A stretch of 64,000 bases of DNA from Bradyrhizobium sp. SK17. GTDB taxonomy: Bacteria; Pseudomonadota; Alphaproteobacteria; Rhizobiales; Xanthobacteraceae. Each line of letters starts with the position of its first letter. The stretch's first letter is position 1. A program made the position numbers and the translations under genes. The notes below the pieces were generated by a model. That model ran no database searches, had not been told where the DNA came from, and saw only the letters and a list, made by a program, of their open reading frames with translations. The stretch lies in the NCBI RefSeq assembly GCF_002831585.1, contig NZ_CP025113.1:4169001-4233000 (forward strand). Reading direction: 5' to 3'. Of the stretch, positions 9,327 through 18,763 are shown piece after piece.

Positions 9327-9429
9327 GTCATCACCCGCGCAGGCGGGTGAACCAGTACTCCAGAGGCAATAGTACGTGAGCCGAGAGGCCGCGGCGTACT
9401 GGATCGCCTGGTCGAGGTCGGGCGATGAC
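9327..9429. repeat. Intergenic palindromic repeat, GTCATC...GATGAC type, copy 1
   Basis: The ends are GTCATC and GATGAC. The left arm hairpin is CACCCGC-GCA-GGCGGGTG, and the core includes GCGGCGTACTGGATCGCC. The same element occurs inverted at 62816-62917, where the core reads GGCGATCCAGTACGCCGCGG, so this is a dispersed family rather than a local hairpin. Apart from this repeat and the one at 9171-9296, nothing was recognised in 8996-9593. Confidence 0.75.
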
Positions 9430-9593
9430 AGCTTGGATGAGGACGCGGCTTCGCATTCTCGCGGCATCATTAGTCCGAGCTTTGCTCTTCGTTTCGCCCG
9501 TCAAACAGGAGGGCGCAGCGAATGCCGGGTGCGCGCTATTTCCCAAGGGAGTAAGCTGATATTCGGTCGGAGATACAGATAAGCGAAGAGCCG

Positions 9594-10121
9594 ATGATTG
9601 AATTGCTGGAAGTCCGGGCAGGCGATCTCGAAGGTGATCTCGCATCTGGCGTGCACAGACTGCTGAGCCGTGCTTTTCCCGAGGATGGCCCCAACGACGG
9701 CGACTACTATCGTGCAGTAGGTCGACCTGACATGGCAATGATCCTTCGTGACGGTTCAGTCGTGTTTGGCCATCTGGGACTTTACACACGCAGGGTGAGA
9801 ATTGGCGTCGAGAATGTCGAGATCGGAATGCTCGGCGGGATTGCCATCGCGCCTGATCGCCGGTTGACTGGTCACAGTCGCGCTCTGATTCAGCGCGCTC
9901 ATCAGCGCCTCGCGGAGCGGCAGATTCCCTTCTCTATCTTGTTTGCTCACGAGCCTCGAATATACCAAGGTTGCGGCTACAGGCTCATGCAGAATGCGAC
10001 CCACTTCATCGAGCCCGACGGCACGCCGAATACCCTGGTTTACCGCGGTAGCATGTATGCTGAACTATCGAGCACGCGGTGGCCAAATCAACTGCTCGAC
10101 CTGTGCGGCCGTACTGTTTGA
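9594..10121 (+). CDS. GNAT-family N-acetyltransferase
   Basis: 175-aa protein with a GNAT core. VVFGHLGLYTRRVRIG forms beta-strands 2-3. The acetyl-CoA binding region is EIGMLGGIAIAPDRRLTGHS, a variant of the usual (R/Q)-x-x-G-x-(G/A) loop. The C-terminal segment EPRIYQGCGYR matches the Y-x-x-x-G-F/Y end of the fold. The substrate is unknown. It is followed 114 bp later by an aminoglycoside-phosphotransferase-like kinase. Base composition is lower in GC than the flanking core genes, which suggests accessory origin. Confidence 0.75.
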   Translation: MIELLEVRAGDLEGDLASGVHRLLSRAFPEDGPNDGDYYRAVGRPDMAMILRDGSVVFGHLGLYTRRVRIGVENVEIGMLGGIAIAPDRRLTGHSRALIQRAHQRLAERQIPFSILFAHEPRIYQGCGYRLMQNATHFIEPDGTPNTLVYRGSMYAELSSTRWPNQLLDLCGRTV

Positions 10122-10235
10122 ATGGTCGTGTGGCTATCCGTGTAGATGGCTAACAGGTCTGCGCAACTACGGTGGGCCAAGAGATAGCATTCGCCCAATG
10201 ATTCTTGTCAGCCAACTCGACGAGGAATGTTCCTG

Positions 10236-10976
10236 ATGTCGCCAACGGGATGGGATGCACTCGGACAGTGGGGTGAGGACGCAGTTCGCATCGAGCCACT
10301 GTCCGGCGGGGTGGCCAACGACGTGTGGAGCGTGCGTGTCCGGGGGCGCCTTGCGGTCGGTCGGCTCGGCGCGAGGAGCGATGCTGATCTCGAATGGGAG
10401 ACGGCGCTCCTCCAACGCCTCGACCGCGAAGGTCTGACCGTGCCGGTGCCGATCCCGACGACAGACGGCCGGCTGTTCGCGAACGGTCTTGTGGTGATGA
10501 CCTATCTGGAGGGCGGACCGCCCGAGACGGCGGACGACTGGCGTCGCGTGGCCGACGTGCTCCGTCGGCTGCACCAATTGACGGTGGGGTGGCCGCAACG
10601 TCCGGGCTGGCGGTCGTCGACCGACCTGCTGCACGCCGAAACCGGAACGCGGATCAACCTCGGCGCCATGCCGCCTGAGGGCGTCGCCCGATGCCGAGCC
10701 GCATGGGCGAGGCTCGCCGGGCGTCGGACCTGTGTCGTCCACGGCGACCTCAACCCGCGCAACATCCGCATGACGGCAGACCGGGTGGCGTTGATCGACT
10801 GGGACGAGTCGCATGTCGACATTCCCGATCTCGACCTGGTGCTGCCCCACAACGCTGCCGGTCTCGACGGCAACGCGCATGATGTCGCCGAGCAGGCATC
10901 GGCCGCATGGCAAGCCGCCGTCTGCTGGGACGACGCCTACGCCATCAAGCGGCTTGCCGAGGTTCGAGCGGTCTGA
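10236..10976 (+). CDS. Aminoglycoside phosphotransferase (APH)-family kinase
   Basis: 246-aa small-molecule kinase of the APH/choline kinase fold. The Brenner-type catalytic loop is VVHGDLNPRNIRM (Asp base, Asn metal ligand) and the metal-binding loop is VALIDWDESHVD. The N-terminal lobe has GGVANDVWSVRVRGRLAVGRL, a degenerate nucleotide-binding region. ATG at 10236 is chosen because CGAGGA ends about 10 bp before it; ATG 10227 lies too close to that sequence. The substrate cannot be told from sequence: antibiotic, sugar alcohol or homoserine-like substrates are all possible. Confidence 0.75.
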   Translation: MSPTGWDALGQWGEDAVRIEPLSGGVANDVWSVRVRGRLAVGRLGARSDADLEWETALLQRLDREGLTVPVPIPTTDGRLFANGLVVMTYLEGGPPETADDWRRVADVLRRLHQLTVGWPQRPGWRSSTDLLHAETGTRINLGAMPPEGVARCRAAWARLAGRRTCVVHGDLNPRNIRMTADRVALIDWDESHVDIPDLDLVLPHNAAGLDGNAHDVAEQASAAWQAAVCWDDAYAIKRLAEVRAV

Positions 10977-11013
10977 ACAACGGTGCGACGATGGCTAGAT
11001 GGTTCTGACCGAA

Positions 11014-11283
11014 CTATCGAGCCCGCTTGCGCAGGCGCGACTGCGCCGGAGCGGTGGCTCGGTGCGGCAACGCAGCTGGCTGTCGGGGTCGGCGCTGCTG
11101 CGGTTGTGCGGCATCGTTCGGCGGTGAAGATTGATGGGTGGCGATAACAGCCTCAATCATTCTGAGGAATGCGAGCCGCTTCGCAATCTCGCTCGCCTGG
11201 CGACCGATGCTGTCGCCCGCCTTGGTCCGGCGCGTCAGCTTGGCGCGACGGCTTGAGCGCAGGCGGTTGCCGTTGGTACGCAT
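11014..11283 (-). CDS. Small basic hypothetical protein
   Basis: 89-aa Arg-rich protein with no recognised domain. The start ATG (11283) is preceded by GGAGAAGGG at ideal spacing, which is the main argument for a real gene. The N-terminus (RTNGNRLRSSRRAKLTRRTK) is strongly basic. The middle (GRQASEIAKRLAFLRMIEAV) can form an amphipathic helix, and the C-terminus is Pro/Gln/Arg-rich. Nucleic-acid binding is possible but only an inference. It is monocistronic and converges on the APH-like gene. Confidence 0.5.
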   Translation of the reverse strand: MRTNGNRLRSSRRAKLTRRTKAGDSIGRQASEIAKRLAFLRMIEAVIATHQSSPPNDAAQPQQRRPRQPAALPHRATAPAQSRLRKRAR

Positions 11284-11517
11284 ATGACCCTTCTCCGATT
11301 GCAGCGCGGCGTTCGCGTAACGGACCGGCGGTCGCATTCGACTGCCGGACGATCTGCAAGTACCACCGATGTTGAATTGCAACCGAGTGTAAGTACGCGG
11401 TTCGATCGGGTCTATTCCGGGAGATTGCGGGATGCCGAAAGTCATGCTCGTTCATGGAACCCAAGCAGCCCGGGTTCCATACGGCACGTTCCCGGCGTCG
11501 CGGAAGAGCCCGCGTCG

Positions 11518-12486
11518 CTATAGCGTCACCACGATCTTGCCGAGATGCTTGTTGGCTTCCATGTGCTCGAACGCCTTGCCGATGTCGGCGAATTTGTAGA
11601 CCTGGTCGATCGGCAGTTGCAGCTTGCGTGCCTCGACCGCCGGCCAGATGTCCTTGCGCACCTGCTCGAAGATCTCTCTGATCTCATCGATCGTGCGGGT
11701 GCGGAAGGTGACGCCGATATACTGGATGCGGCGTGCCGCGTGCAGGTCGAAGTTGAAGTCGGCATGGGTGCCGCCGAGCCGGCCGACATTGACGATGCGG
11801 CCCTTGACCTTGGTTGCCTTCAGATTCTGGTTGGCGACGGAACCCGAGACCTGATCGACGATCAGATCGACGCCTTCGCCTGATGTCGCCTGCAACACCT
11901 GATCGACCCAGCCGGGATCCTTGGAGTCGACCGCAAGATCGGCGCCGAATTCCTTCAGCCGGCCGCGGCGCATCGCATCGGTGGATGATCCCACCACGAG
12001 TTTCGCACCCTTCAGTTTCGCAATCTGCATCGCCATCAGGCCGACGCCAGAGCTGGCGCCCTGGATCAGCACGGTCTGGCCGGGCTGCAATGCGCCATTG
12101 GTGACGACGGCGTTGTGCATGGTGGCGAGCGCGACGGGAAGCGTGGCGGCCTCGTCGGAATTCATGTTCGATGGGGTGCGGAACAGCCGGCCGTGATCGG
12201 CCAGCGTGTATTCGGCGAACGCCGCGCCGCCGGACCCCATGATCTTGTCGCCGACCTTGACGCCCTTGGCATCGGGCCCGAGCTCGGCAACTTCGCCGGC
12301 CCATTCCATGCCGAGCACGGTGCCGACGCCGCCGGCCGCGCCATGGGCGTGGCCCTTGGTCATGCCGAGATCGGCGCGGTTGAGCCCGCAGGCATGGACC
12401 TTGACCAGCACCTGGGTGCCCTTCGGCACCGGCTTGGTGACGTCGGTGATTTCAGGGCCGTTGGCTCCGTACACATAGGCTTTCAT
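11518..12486 (-). CDS. Zinc-free medium-chain oxidoreductase (quinone oxidoreductase type)
   Basis: 322-aa MDR-superfamily NAD(P)H oxidoreductase. The GroES-like domain (about 1-120) has VLVKVHACGLNRADL but lacks the catalytic and structural zinc cysteines. The Rossmann nucleotide-binding motif is GASSGVGLMAMQIAK (about 150-165), the NADPH-type AxxGxG motif of quinone/enone reductases. ATG at 12486 is preceded by AGAAGAGAA. The frame stays open upstream to 12927, but that part is antisense to the neighbouring hydrolase gene. It lies 67 bp downstream of that gene on the same strand. Confidence 0.88.
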   Translation of the reverse strand: MKAYVYGANGPEITDVTKPVPKGTQVLVKVHACGLNRADLGMTKGHAHGAAGGVGTVLGMEWAGEVAELGPDAKGVKVGDKIMGSGGAAFAEYTLADHGRLFRTPSNMNSDEAATLPVALATMHNAVVTNGALQPGQTVLIQGASSGVGLMAMQIAKLKGAKLVVGSSTDAMRRGRLKEFGADLAVDSKDPGWVDQVLQATSGEGVDLIVDQVSGSVANQNLKATKVKGRIVNVGRLGGTHADFNFDLHAARRIQYIGVTFRTRTIDEIREIFEQVRKDIWPAVEARKLQLPIDQVYKFADIGKAFEHMEANKHLGKIVVTL

Positions 12487-12553
12487 AGGGTTCTCTTCTG
12501 GCTGGGCGGCCGAGGCGTGTCGCAGGACACTTCGGGTTGTTGATGATGTGATG

Positions 12554-13546
12554 TCAGGGCTGGTGAACGTCCAGCTGCTTGCGGAAGAAGGCAAGGATGT
12601 CGGCGTTCCACTCCCTGTGGAACGCAACGCGGTCGAAGCCCGGCTTGTCGGTGCACAGCTTCGGCAATGCGCTGGCCATTCCCGCAGAGCACGGCGCCAG
12701 AAAGGCAAAATGGCCGGCATTGCGGACGACATGATAGTCCGCCCTGACCGGCAGCTCGCTGTTGATCGTCGCGACGTAGTCCGGGTTGACCTCCGAGATG
12801 CCTTGCTCGCCGCTGAGCTCGGAAGCCCAGATCTGAACCGGTATCTTGATGTCCTTGAACGCATCGCGGTCGAACATGGGACCGAACGCCGGGTCGGCCA
12901 CCACCATCGCCTTGACGCGAGGGTCATGAACGGCCGGCTGCGCTGGAATCGCGTTGCGTTGGAGCTCCTCGCAACTCGGCTTGCGATACAGCCCGGTGCA
13001 GAACGCTGTGGCCTTGCGGATATCAGGATTGGCCCCGGCGACGACGAGGCCGGTGTAACCGCCGCGCGAGAAACCGAAAAAGCCGATCTTGCCAGGGTCG
13101 AGCTTGCTCCGATCCGGCCATGCGTCGAGCATGTAGTCGATCGCCCGTTTGATGTCGGCCGAGCGTTCGATCAGCACTGCGAGCGTATCGGCCCGGGTCA
13201 TATCGCCAGCGCCGGTGTCGGCGGGATGATTGACGGCGACCACGACGAAGCCGGCATCGGCGAGCGTCTCGGCGGTGTCGTGATGCCCGGTGAAGCTGCC
13301 GCCGTAACCATGTGAGACCGCGATGAGCGGCAGCCTGTCACCGACGACGGGGCAATCGGTGGTGCCAGGCAGGGTCAGCGTGCGCACCTTCACCTCGCCC
13401 GCCGGCGCGGCGCAGGGCGACCACACCGCGATCTGCATGGGCGTGGCGCCGTCTGTCGGCACCTTGATGAGCCGCAGGCCCGCGGCATGGGCCGTTGTCG
13501 CCGACAGGCAGAGGGCGGCGACCATGACCGACTTGAAGAGACGCAT
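12554..13546 (-). CDS. Secreted alpha/beta hydrolase, dienelactone-hydrolase / PAF-acetylhydrolase-like
   Basis: 330-aa hydrolase with an N-terminal signal peptide (MRLFKSVMVAALCLSATTAHA). The nucleophile elbow is FFGFSRGGYTGL (G-x-S-x-G). An earlier segment, PLIAVSHGYGGSFTGHHDTAE, gives the oxyanion region, and the late HFAFLAPCS supplies the probable catalytic His. The pattern fits the predicted dienelactone hydrolase group (COG4188-like). ATG at 13546 has GCGGGAG five bases upstream and starts exactly at the signal peptide, so it is preferred over the longer frame from 13603. Periplasmic ester or lactone hydrolysis is inferred. Confidence 0.82.
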   Translation of the reverse strand: MRLFKSVMVAALCLSATTAHAAGLRLIKVPTDGATPMQIAVWSPCAAPAGEVKVRTLTLPGTTDCPVVGDRLPLIAVSHGYGGSFTGHHDTAETLADAGFVVVAVNHPADTGAGDMTRADTLAVLIERSADIKRAIDYMLDAWPDRSKLDPGKIGFFGFSRGGYTGLVVAGANPDIRKATAFCTGLYRKPSCEELQRNAIPAQPAVHDPRVKAMVVADPAFGPMFDRDAFKDIKIPVQIWASELSGEQGISEVNPDYVATINSELPVRADYHVVRNAGHFAFLAPCSAGMASALPKLCTDKPGFDRVAFHREWNADILAFFRKQLDVHQP

Positions 13547-13672
13547 GCGAACTCCCGCTTGAGCATTCGGTTCTGATTGAATCAGAACCGAAGCCCCAGT
13601 CATCGTCTTGACAGTTATTGACTTGACGCGGTCTTTTTCATGCGAACCGATGTCCGTTTCGCTTGATCTCGT

Positions 13673-14818
<1,146 letters not shown>

Positions 14819-14913
14819 TCAGGCGAGGGAAAGAGCGGAAGGTTTCGATGATTTGCTCAGGCGCCGGTGATCGACCACGCGGCGCCTGGCTGAAAGCGAC
14901 GGGATCGAGACAG

Positions 14914-15381
14914 CTATTGGGTTGGCTGGGTCTGCTCGGATGTTTGATACGCCGTCACCGTCCGTGCCATCGCGCTCGTCGCTTCCTCGTCGAACGCGGC
15001 TGCGATGTCGCGCATGCTGACGACGCCGATCAGGCTGTAATCGTCGATCACCGGCACGTGGCGGATGTGGTGCTTGGTCATGAGATGACGGATGTGCTCG
15101 AGCGTGTCGCTCGAGGTGCACGACACCAGTTGCTGCACCGAGACGAACTGCGACACTTTCATGTTGGCGCCGGCCGCACCATGCTCGGCGATCGCGCGCA
15201 CCACGTCACGCTCGGTGAACATGCCCGCGGCGGTGTTGCCCTCGGTGCGAACGACATCCTTGACCACGAGCGCGCTGATATTGCTCGCGCGCATCAGCTG
15301 CGCGGCGATCGCGACTGTCTCGTTCATGCGAACCGTGGCGACGCGAGGGGTCTTCTTGCGCAGGATATCTCCGACTTGCAT
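14914..15381 (-). CDS. CBS-domain pair protein
   Basis: 155-aa protein made of two CBS motifs (about 8-60 and 75-130), with MFTERDVVRAI and GVVSMRDIAAAF as the typical G-h-h-(T/S)-x-x-D motifs at each domain end. Such stand-alone CBS pairs bind adenosyl ligands (ATP/AMP/NADH) and regulate partner proteins. The start ATG has GGAGG seven bases upstream. Two copies of the 17-bp motif shared with the oxalate genes lie upstream (15415-15431 and 15557-15573), the closer one a perfect palindrome. Co-regulation with oxalate metabolism is therefore likely. Confidence 0.88.
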   Translation of the reverse strand: MQVGDILRKKTPRVATVRMNETVAIAAQLMRASNISALVVKDVVRTEGNTAAGMFTERDVVRAIAEHGAAGANMKVSQFVSVQQLVSCTSSDTLEHIRHLMTKHHIRHVPVIDDYSLIGVVSMRDIAAAFDEEATSAMARTVTAYQTSEQTQPTQ

Positions 15382-15414
15382 GGCAACCTCCGTGGATGAT
15401 CGACGGCGTCAATC

Positions 15415-15431
15415 TGGTATACATAATACCA
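15415..15431. promoter_or_regulatory. Putative GntR operator (oxalate regulon motif), site 1
   Basis: TGGTATACATAATACCA, a perfect 6-5-6 inverted repeat (TGGTAT / ATACCA), located 34-50 bp upstream of the CBS-domain gene start. It matches the motif TGG(T/C)AT-N5-AT(A/G/T)CCA found before the antiporter genes and in the GntR-oxc-frc promoter. Confidence 0.65.
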
Positions 15432-15556
15432 ATTGTCAACGCGGCGATTGGGAGAATCTACCACCAGCAAACAGCTTAAATAGGCAGGTCTGCTGACGCT
15501 TCGAACGATTTGAGCAGGCGTGAATGACAAAAGCGCAAGGCCGATTCAGTCGTAAT

Positions 15557-15573
15557 TGGTATTTGGTATTCCA
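15557..15573. promoter_or_regulatory. Putative GntR operator (oxalate regulon motif), site 2
   Basis: TGGTATTTGGTATTCCA fits the 17-bp motif with one mismatch between half sites. It lies 176-192 bp upstream of the CBS gene and just beyond the terminator of the first antiporter gene. Its most likely target is the CBS gene. Confidence 0.5.
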
Positions 15574-15600
15574 GCGACCCGCAAGAGAACCCGCCAAAAG

Positions 15601-15630
15601 GAAAGAGGCGCACCGAGGTGCGCCTCTTTC
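15601..15630 (-). terminator. Rho-independent terminator of antiporter gene 1
   Basis: A 14-bp perfect stem (GAAAGAGGCGCACC / GGTGCGCCTCTTTC) with a tiny loop lies 23 bp after the stop codon of the MFS gene. On the minus strand it is followed by a pyrimidine-rich tract (CTTTTGG). Confidence 0.75.
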
Positions 15631-15652
15631 GGTTCGGCTGGAGATATCCGGA

Positions 15653-16969
15653 TCAGGCGGTTTTGGCGCTCGTTGCGGTCGCAGCCGCTGCGGCGGCTTC
15701 GTTGCCGTGGATGAAGGCGCGGCGCATCGGCTTGATCACGAACAGCGCCATCAGCGCCGCGGTGGCGTTGAGCGCGACCGCGATCACGAACACCGCCTGC
15801 CAGCCATAATTGGTGGCGACGATGCTGGCGGCCGGCACCAGCAGCGAGGCGGTGCCCTTCGCGGTGTAGAGCATGCCGTTGTTGGTGGTCGCGAACTTCG
15901 AGCCGAAGGTGTCGCCGCAGGTCGCCGGGAACAGCGAATAGATCTCGCCGAACACGCCGAAATAGACCGCGGTCGCCAGCACGAACACCAGCGGGTTGTG
16001 GCCCCAGGTTGACAGCGTCAGCAGCATCAGCGCGCCGGTGCCGAACGCGATGAACATGGTGTGCTCGCGGCCGATATTGTCGGAGACCCAGCCGAAGAAC
16101 GGGCGTCCGAAACCGTCGAAGATGCGGTCGAGCGAAATCGCGAAGGTCAGCGCGGCCATCTGGAAGCCGGCGAGCGAGACCGGTGTCGAGGCGATCTTGT
16201 AGTCGTGCGCGATCGGTGCGATCTGCGCCGCCGCCATCAGGCCGCCGGAGGCGACCATCACGAACACCAGATACATCACCCAGAAGATCGGGCTGCGCAG
16301 CACCTGCGGCGGCGTGAAGTCGATCTTGGTCTGCGGCAGATTGAGCTGCTTCTTCTTCGGCGGCATCAAGACGGCGGGCGGCTGGATGAAGAAGGCGAGG
16401 ATGAAGACGATCAATCCCTGGCCGATGCCGAAATCGAAGAACGCGGTCTGATAGCCGCTCGCGGCGATCATGTTGGCGATCGGCACCACGGTCAGCGCTG
16501 CACCCGCACCGAAGCCGGCCGCGGTGGCGCCGGCGGCGAGCCCGCGACGGTCGGGAAACCACTTCAGCGCGTTGCCGACGCAGGTGCCGTACACCGCGCC
16601 GGCGCCGATGCCGCCGATCACGGCGGCGGCGTAGAGCATGGGAAGTGAATCGGCATAGGAGTTCAACACCCAGGCCAGCGCGATCATGACGCCGCCGAAC
16701 ATGATGACGAGCCGCGGGCCGTATTTGTCGACGAACCAGGCCTCGACCGGCACCAGCCAGGTTTCCGTCACCACGAAGATCGTGAAGGCGAACTGGATCG
16801 CCGCGCGGCCCCAGTGATGCGCGCCGTCGATCGGGTCGACGAACAGCGTCCAGCCATATTGCAGGTTCGCGATCATCGCCATGCAGACGATGCCCATGAC
16901 AAGCTGAAGCCAGCGGAAGCCATTGGACGAAGGTTGAGCTTGTGTGACGGCCGTATTGCTGGAAACCAT
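15653..16969 (-). CDS. OxlT-like oxalate/formate antiporter (MFS), copy 1
   Basis: 438-aa major facilitator with about 12 membrane segments. Family markers of the oxalate:formate antiporter group include WFVDKYGPRLVIM after TM2, GGIGAGAVYGTCVGNALKWF, GLAAGATAAGFGAGAALTV, and GEIYSLFPATCGDTFGSKFATTN in the second half. ATG at 16969 has GGGAGGAC seven bases upstream; a TTG one codon earlier is less likely. The likely role is exchange of oxalate for formate or uptake of oxalate at the inner membrane. The paralogue at 17210 is highly similar. The 17-bp GntR-type motif lies at 17053, upstream. Confidence 0.9.
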   Translation of the reverse strand: MVSSNTAVTQAQPSSNGFRWLQLVMGIVCMAMIANLQYGWTLFVDPIDGAHHWGRAAIQFAFTIFVVTETWLVPVEAWFVDKYGPRLVIMFGGVMIALAWVLNSYADSLPMLYAAAVIGGIGAGAVYGTCVGNALKWFPDRRGLAAGATAAGFGAGAALTVVPIANMIAASGYQTAFFDFGIGQGLIVFILAFFIQPPAVLMPPKKKQLNLPQTKIDFTPPQVLRSPIFWVMYLVFVMVASGGLMAAAQIAPIAHDYKIASTPVSLAGFQMAALTFAISLDRIFDGFGRPFFGWVSDNIGREHTMFIAFGTGALMLLTLSTWGHNPLVFVLATAVYFGVFGEIYSLFPATCGDTFGSKFATTNNGMLYTAKGTASLLVPAASIVATNYGWQAVFVIAVALNATAALMALFVIKPMRRAFIHGNEAAAAAATATSAKTA

Positions 16970-17052
16970 CAAGTCCTCCCGAGCGCGCCGGTCTTGTTGT
17001 GACCCTGTGTCGCAATTCTTGTGGCGTATCGTCGCAAGCGCTCGATGGATGT

Positions 17053-17069
17053 TGGTATACTATATTCCA
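17053..17069. promoter_or_regulatory. Putative GntR operator (oxalate regulon motif), site 3
   Basis: TGGTATACTATATTCCA, half sites TGGTAT and ATTCCA with a 5-bp spacer. It lies 84-100 bp upstream of antiporter gene 1 and beyond the terminator of antiporter gene 2. Confidence 0.6.
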
Positions 17070-17155
17070 GAAAGCAAGCCCATCATTCTGCTGCGCCGCA
17101 GCAAATGAGGCGTTGCGCGCACCGACTTTCGGCTGATGCGCAGGCGGCAAAAAGA

Positions 17156-17183
17156 AAGCGCCCGGCGGTCAGGCCGGGCGCTT
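17156..17183 (-). terminator. Rho-independent terminator of antiporter gene 2
   Basis: Stem AAGCGCCCGGC (17156-17166) / GCCGGGCGCTT (17173-17183) with a 6-nt loop lies 27 bp after the antiporter 2 stop. On the minus strand it runs into TTTCTTTTTG. Confidence 0.8.
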
Positions 17184-17209
17184 CCACTTGGCAGCGACGA
17201 GGGGGCTGT

Positions 17210-18502
17210 TCAGGCCGTTGCCGATTTCGCGACTACGATCTTGCGCCATGGCTTGAGCACGGCAATCGCCAGCAGCGAAGCGAGGATGTTGGCGCCGGCC
17301 GCGATGATGAACACGTTGTCCCAATGCCCCGACGACTGCTGCATGTAATTGGCGATCGGCACCAGCAGCGCCGCGGTGCCCTTCGCGGTGTAGAGCAGGC
17401 CGGCATTGGTGGTGGCGAATTTGGCGCCGAACGTGTCGGTGCAGGTCGAGGGGAACAGCGAGTAGATCTCGCCCCAGGCAAAGAACACGAAGCCCGACAG
17501 CAGCACGAACCAGACCGGGTCGTGACCCCAGAGGTAGAGCATCCAGATGCCGAAGCCTTCCATGCCGAAGGCGATGAACATCGTGTTCTCGCGGCCGATC
17601 ATGTCGGAGATCCAGCCGAAGAACGGACGCGTCAGGCCGTTGAGGATCCGGTCGATGGTCGCGGCGAAGGTCACCGCCGTCATGGTCATGCCGACCAGCG
17701 TCACCGGGATGTTGTCGACCTTCCAGTCGACCGCGATCGGCTTCAGGTTCGCCGTCACCATCAACCCGCCGGCGCCGACGATCACGAACATGAAGTACAT
17801 CAGCCAGAAGATCGGCTGCCGCAGCACTTCGGTCGGCTGGTAGTTGCGCCGGGTCTGGATGACGTTGGCGTTCTGCACCACGGCCGGCACCTGTCCCGCC
17901 TTCGGTGCCAGCAGGAAGAAGGCGAGCAGCACGATGATGATGCCCTGGCCGAGACCGAAATACAGGAAGGTGGTCTGGAAGCCGGAGTCCTTGATCATCG
18001 CCTGGATCGGCGCGACCGTGAGCGCGGAGCCGGCGCCGAAGCCGGCCGCGGTGATGCCAGCGGCCAATCCGCGCTTGTCGGGAAACCATTTCAGCGCATT
18101 GCCGACGCAGGTGCCATAGACGCCGCCGGCGCCGATGCCGGCGACGATCATGCCGAGATAGTAGCCGTTCAGCGATGTCGCCTGCGCGTTGATCGCCCAG
18201 CCGATCGCGCAGAGGATGCCGCCGATCAGCACGACGAGGCGCGGACCGTATTTGTCGACGAACCAGCCTTCGACCGGCACCAGCCAGGTCTCGAACAAAA
18301 CAAACAGCGTGAAGGCCCACTGGATCGATGCGCGATCCCATCCAAACGTCTTCTGGATGTCGGGCACGAAGAAGGTCCACCCGTACTGATAGTTTGCGAT
18401 CATCACCATTGCGGCGACGCCGATCACAAGTTGTGTCCAGCGATAGGCGTCGCTGACGCGCGCGGCTGTGGGTGCCGCAGTCGCCTGCACCATGTCCGAC
18501 AT
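17210..18502 (-). CDS. OxlT-like oxalate/formate antiporter (MFS), copy 2
   Basis: 430-aa MFS protein closely related to the neighbouring copy. Shared stretches include WFVDKYGPRLVVL, GAGGVYGTCVGNALKWFPDK, GLAAGITAAGFGAGSALTV and GEIYSLFPSTCTDTFGAKFA. ATG at 18502 follows TTGGGAGGATCA, a strong ribosome binding site; the frame opens earlier at 18529 without one. The gene has its own terminator and its own 17-bp motif 59 bp upstream, so it is a separate transcript from copy 1. The two could differ in exchange partner (oxalate/formate versus oxalate/carbonate), which is not visible in sequence. Confidence 0.9.
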   Translation of the reverse strand: MSDMVQATAAPTAARVSDAYRWTQLVIGVAAMVMIANYQYGWTFFVPDIQKTFGWDRASIQWAFTLFVLFETWLVPVEGWFVDKYGPRLVVLIGGILCAIGWAINAQATSLNGYYLGMIVAGIGAGGVYGTCVGNALKWFPDKRGLAAGITAAGFGAGSALTVAPIQAMIKDSGFQTTFLYFGLGQGIIIVLLAFFLLAPKAGQVPAVVQNANVIQTRRNYQPTEVLRQPIFWLMYFMFVIVGAGGLMVTANLKPIAVDWKVDNIPVTLVGMTMTAVTFAATIDRILNGLTRPFFGWISDMIGRENTMFIAFGMEGFGIWMLYLWGHDPVWFVLLSGFVFFAWGEIYSLFPSTCTDTFGAKFATTNAGLLYTAKGTAALLVPIANYMQQSSGHWDNVFIIAAGANILASLLAIAVLKPWRKIVVAKSATA

Positions 18503-18560
18503 TGATCCTCCCAACGCGCGCTTTGTCATCGTTGTGGTTGTGGCGCGCCCGGCGTCATCT

Positions 18561-18577
18561 TGGTATTCGATATGCCA
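18561..18577. promoter_or_regulatory. Putative GntR operator (oxalate regulon motif), site 4
   Basis: TGGTATTCGATATGCCA, half sites TGGTAT and ATGCCA with a 5-bp spacer, 59-75 bp upstream of the ATG of antiporter gene 2. Apart from this site, nothing was recognised in 18503-18763. Confidence 0.6.
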
Positions 18578-18763
18578 AGGTTCAAGCTGTCGCAGGGGCA
18601 GCGTGCGCTTATGCCGCAGAGATTCGGATGGGCAGATTGGAAGACTAATTCAACGCGCACAAAAATGGCCGCGAAAATCGGGGCCATTGGTCAAAGGTTG
18701 AATTTCAGGTCGTGCTTCGGGAACAGGGAAGCCGCGGCCGCGCGGGCTCGCGAATCGTTGGAC

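Noticed and set aside
9594..10121. NodA-like acyltransferase
   Set aside because: Fold resembles NodA loosely (both GNAT-like) but the sequence lacks NodA landmarks and nod genes are absent.
15546..17150. 534-codon frame overlapping antiporter gene 1
   Set aside because: Same strand, different frame; the antiporter frame contains the 12 membrane segments and motifs.
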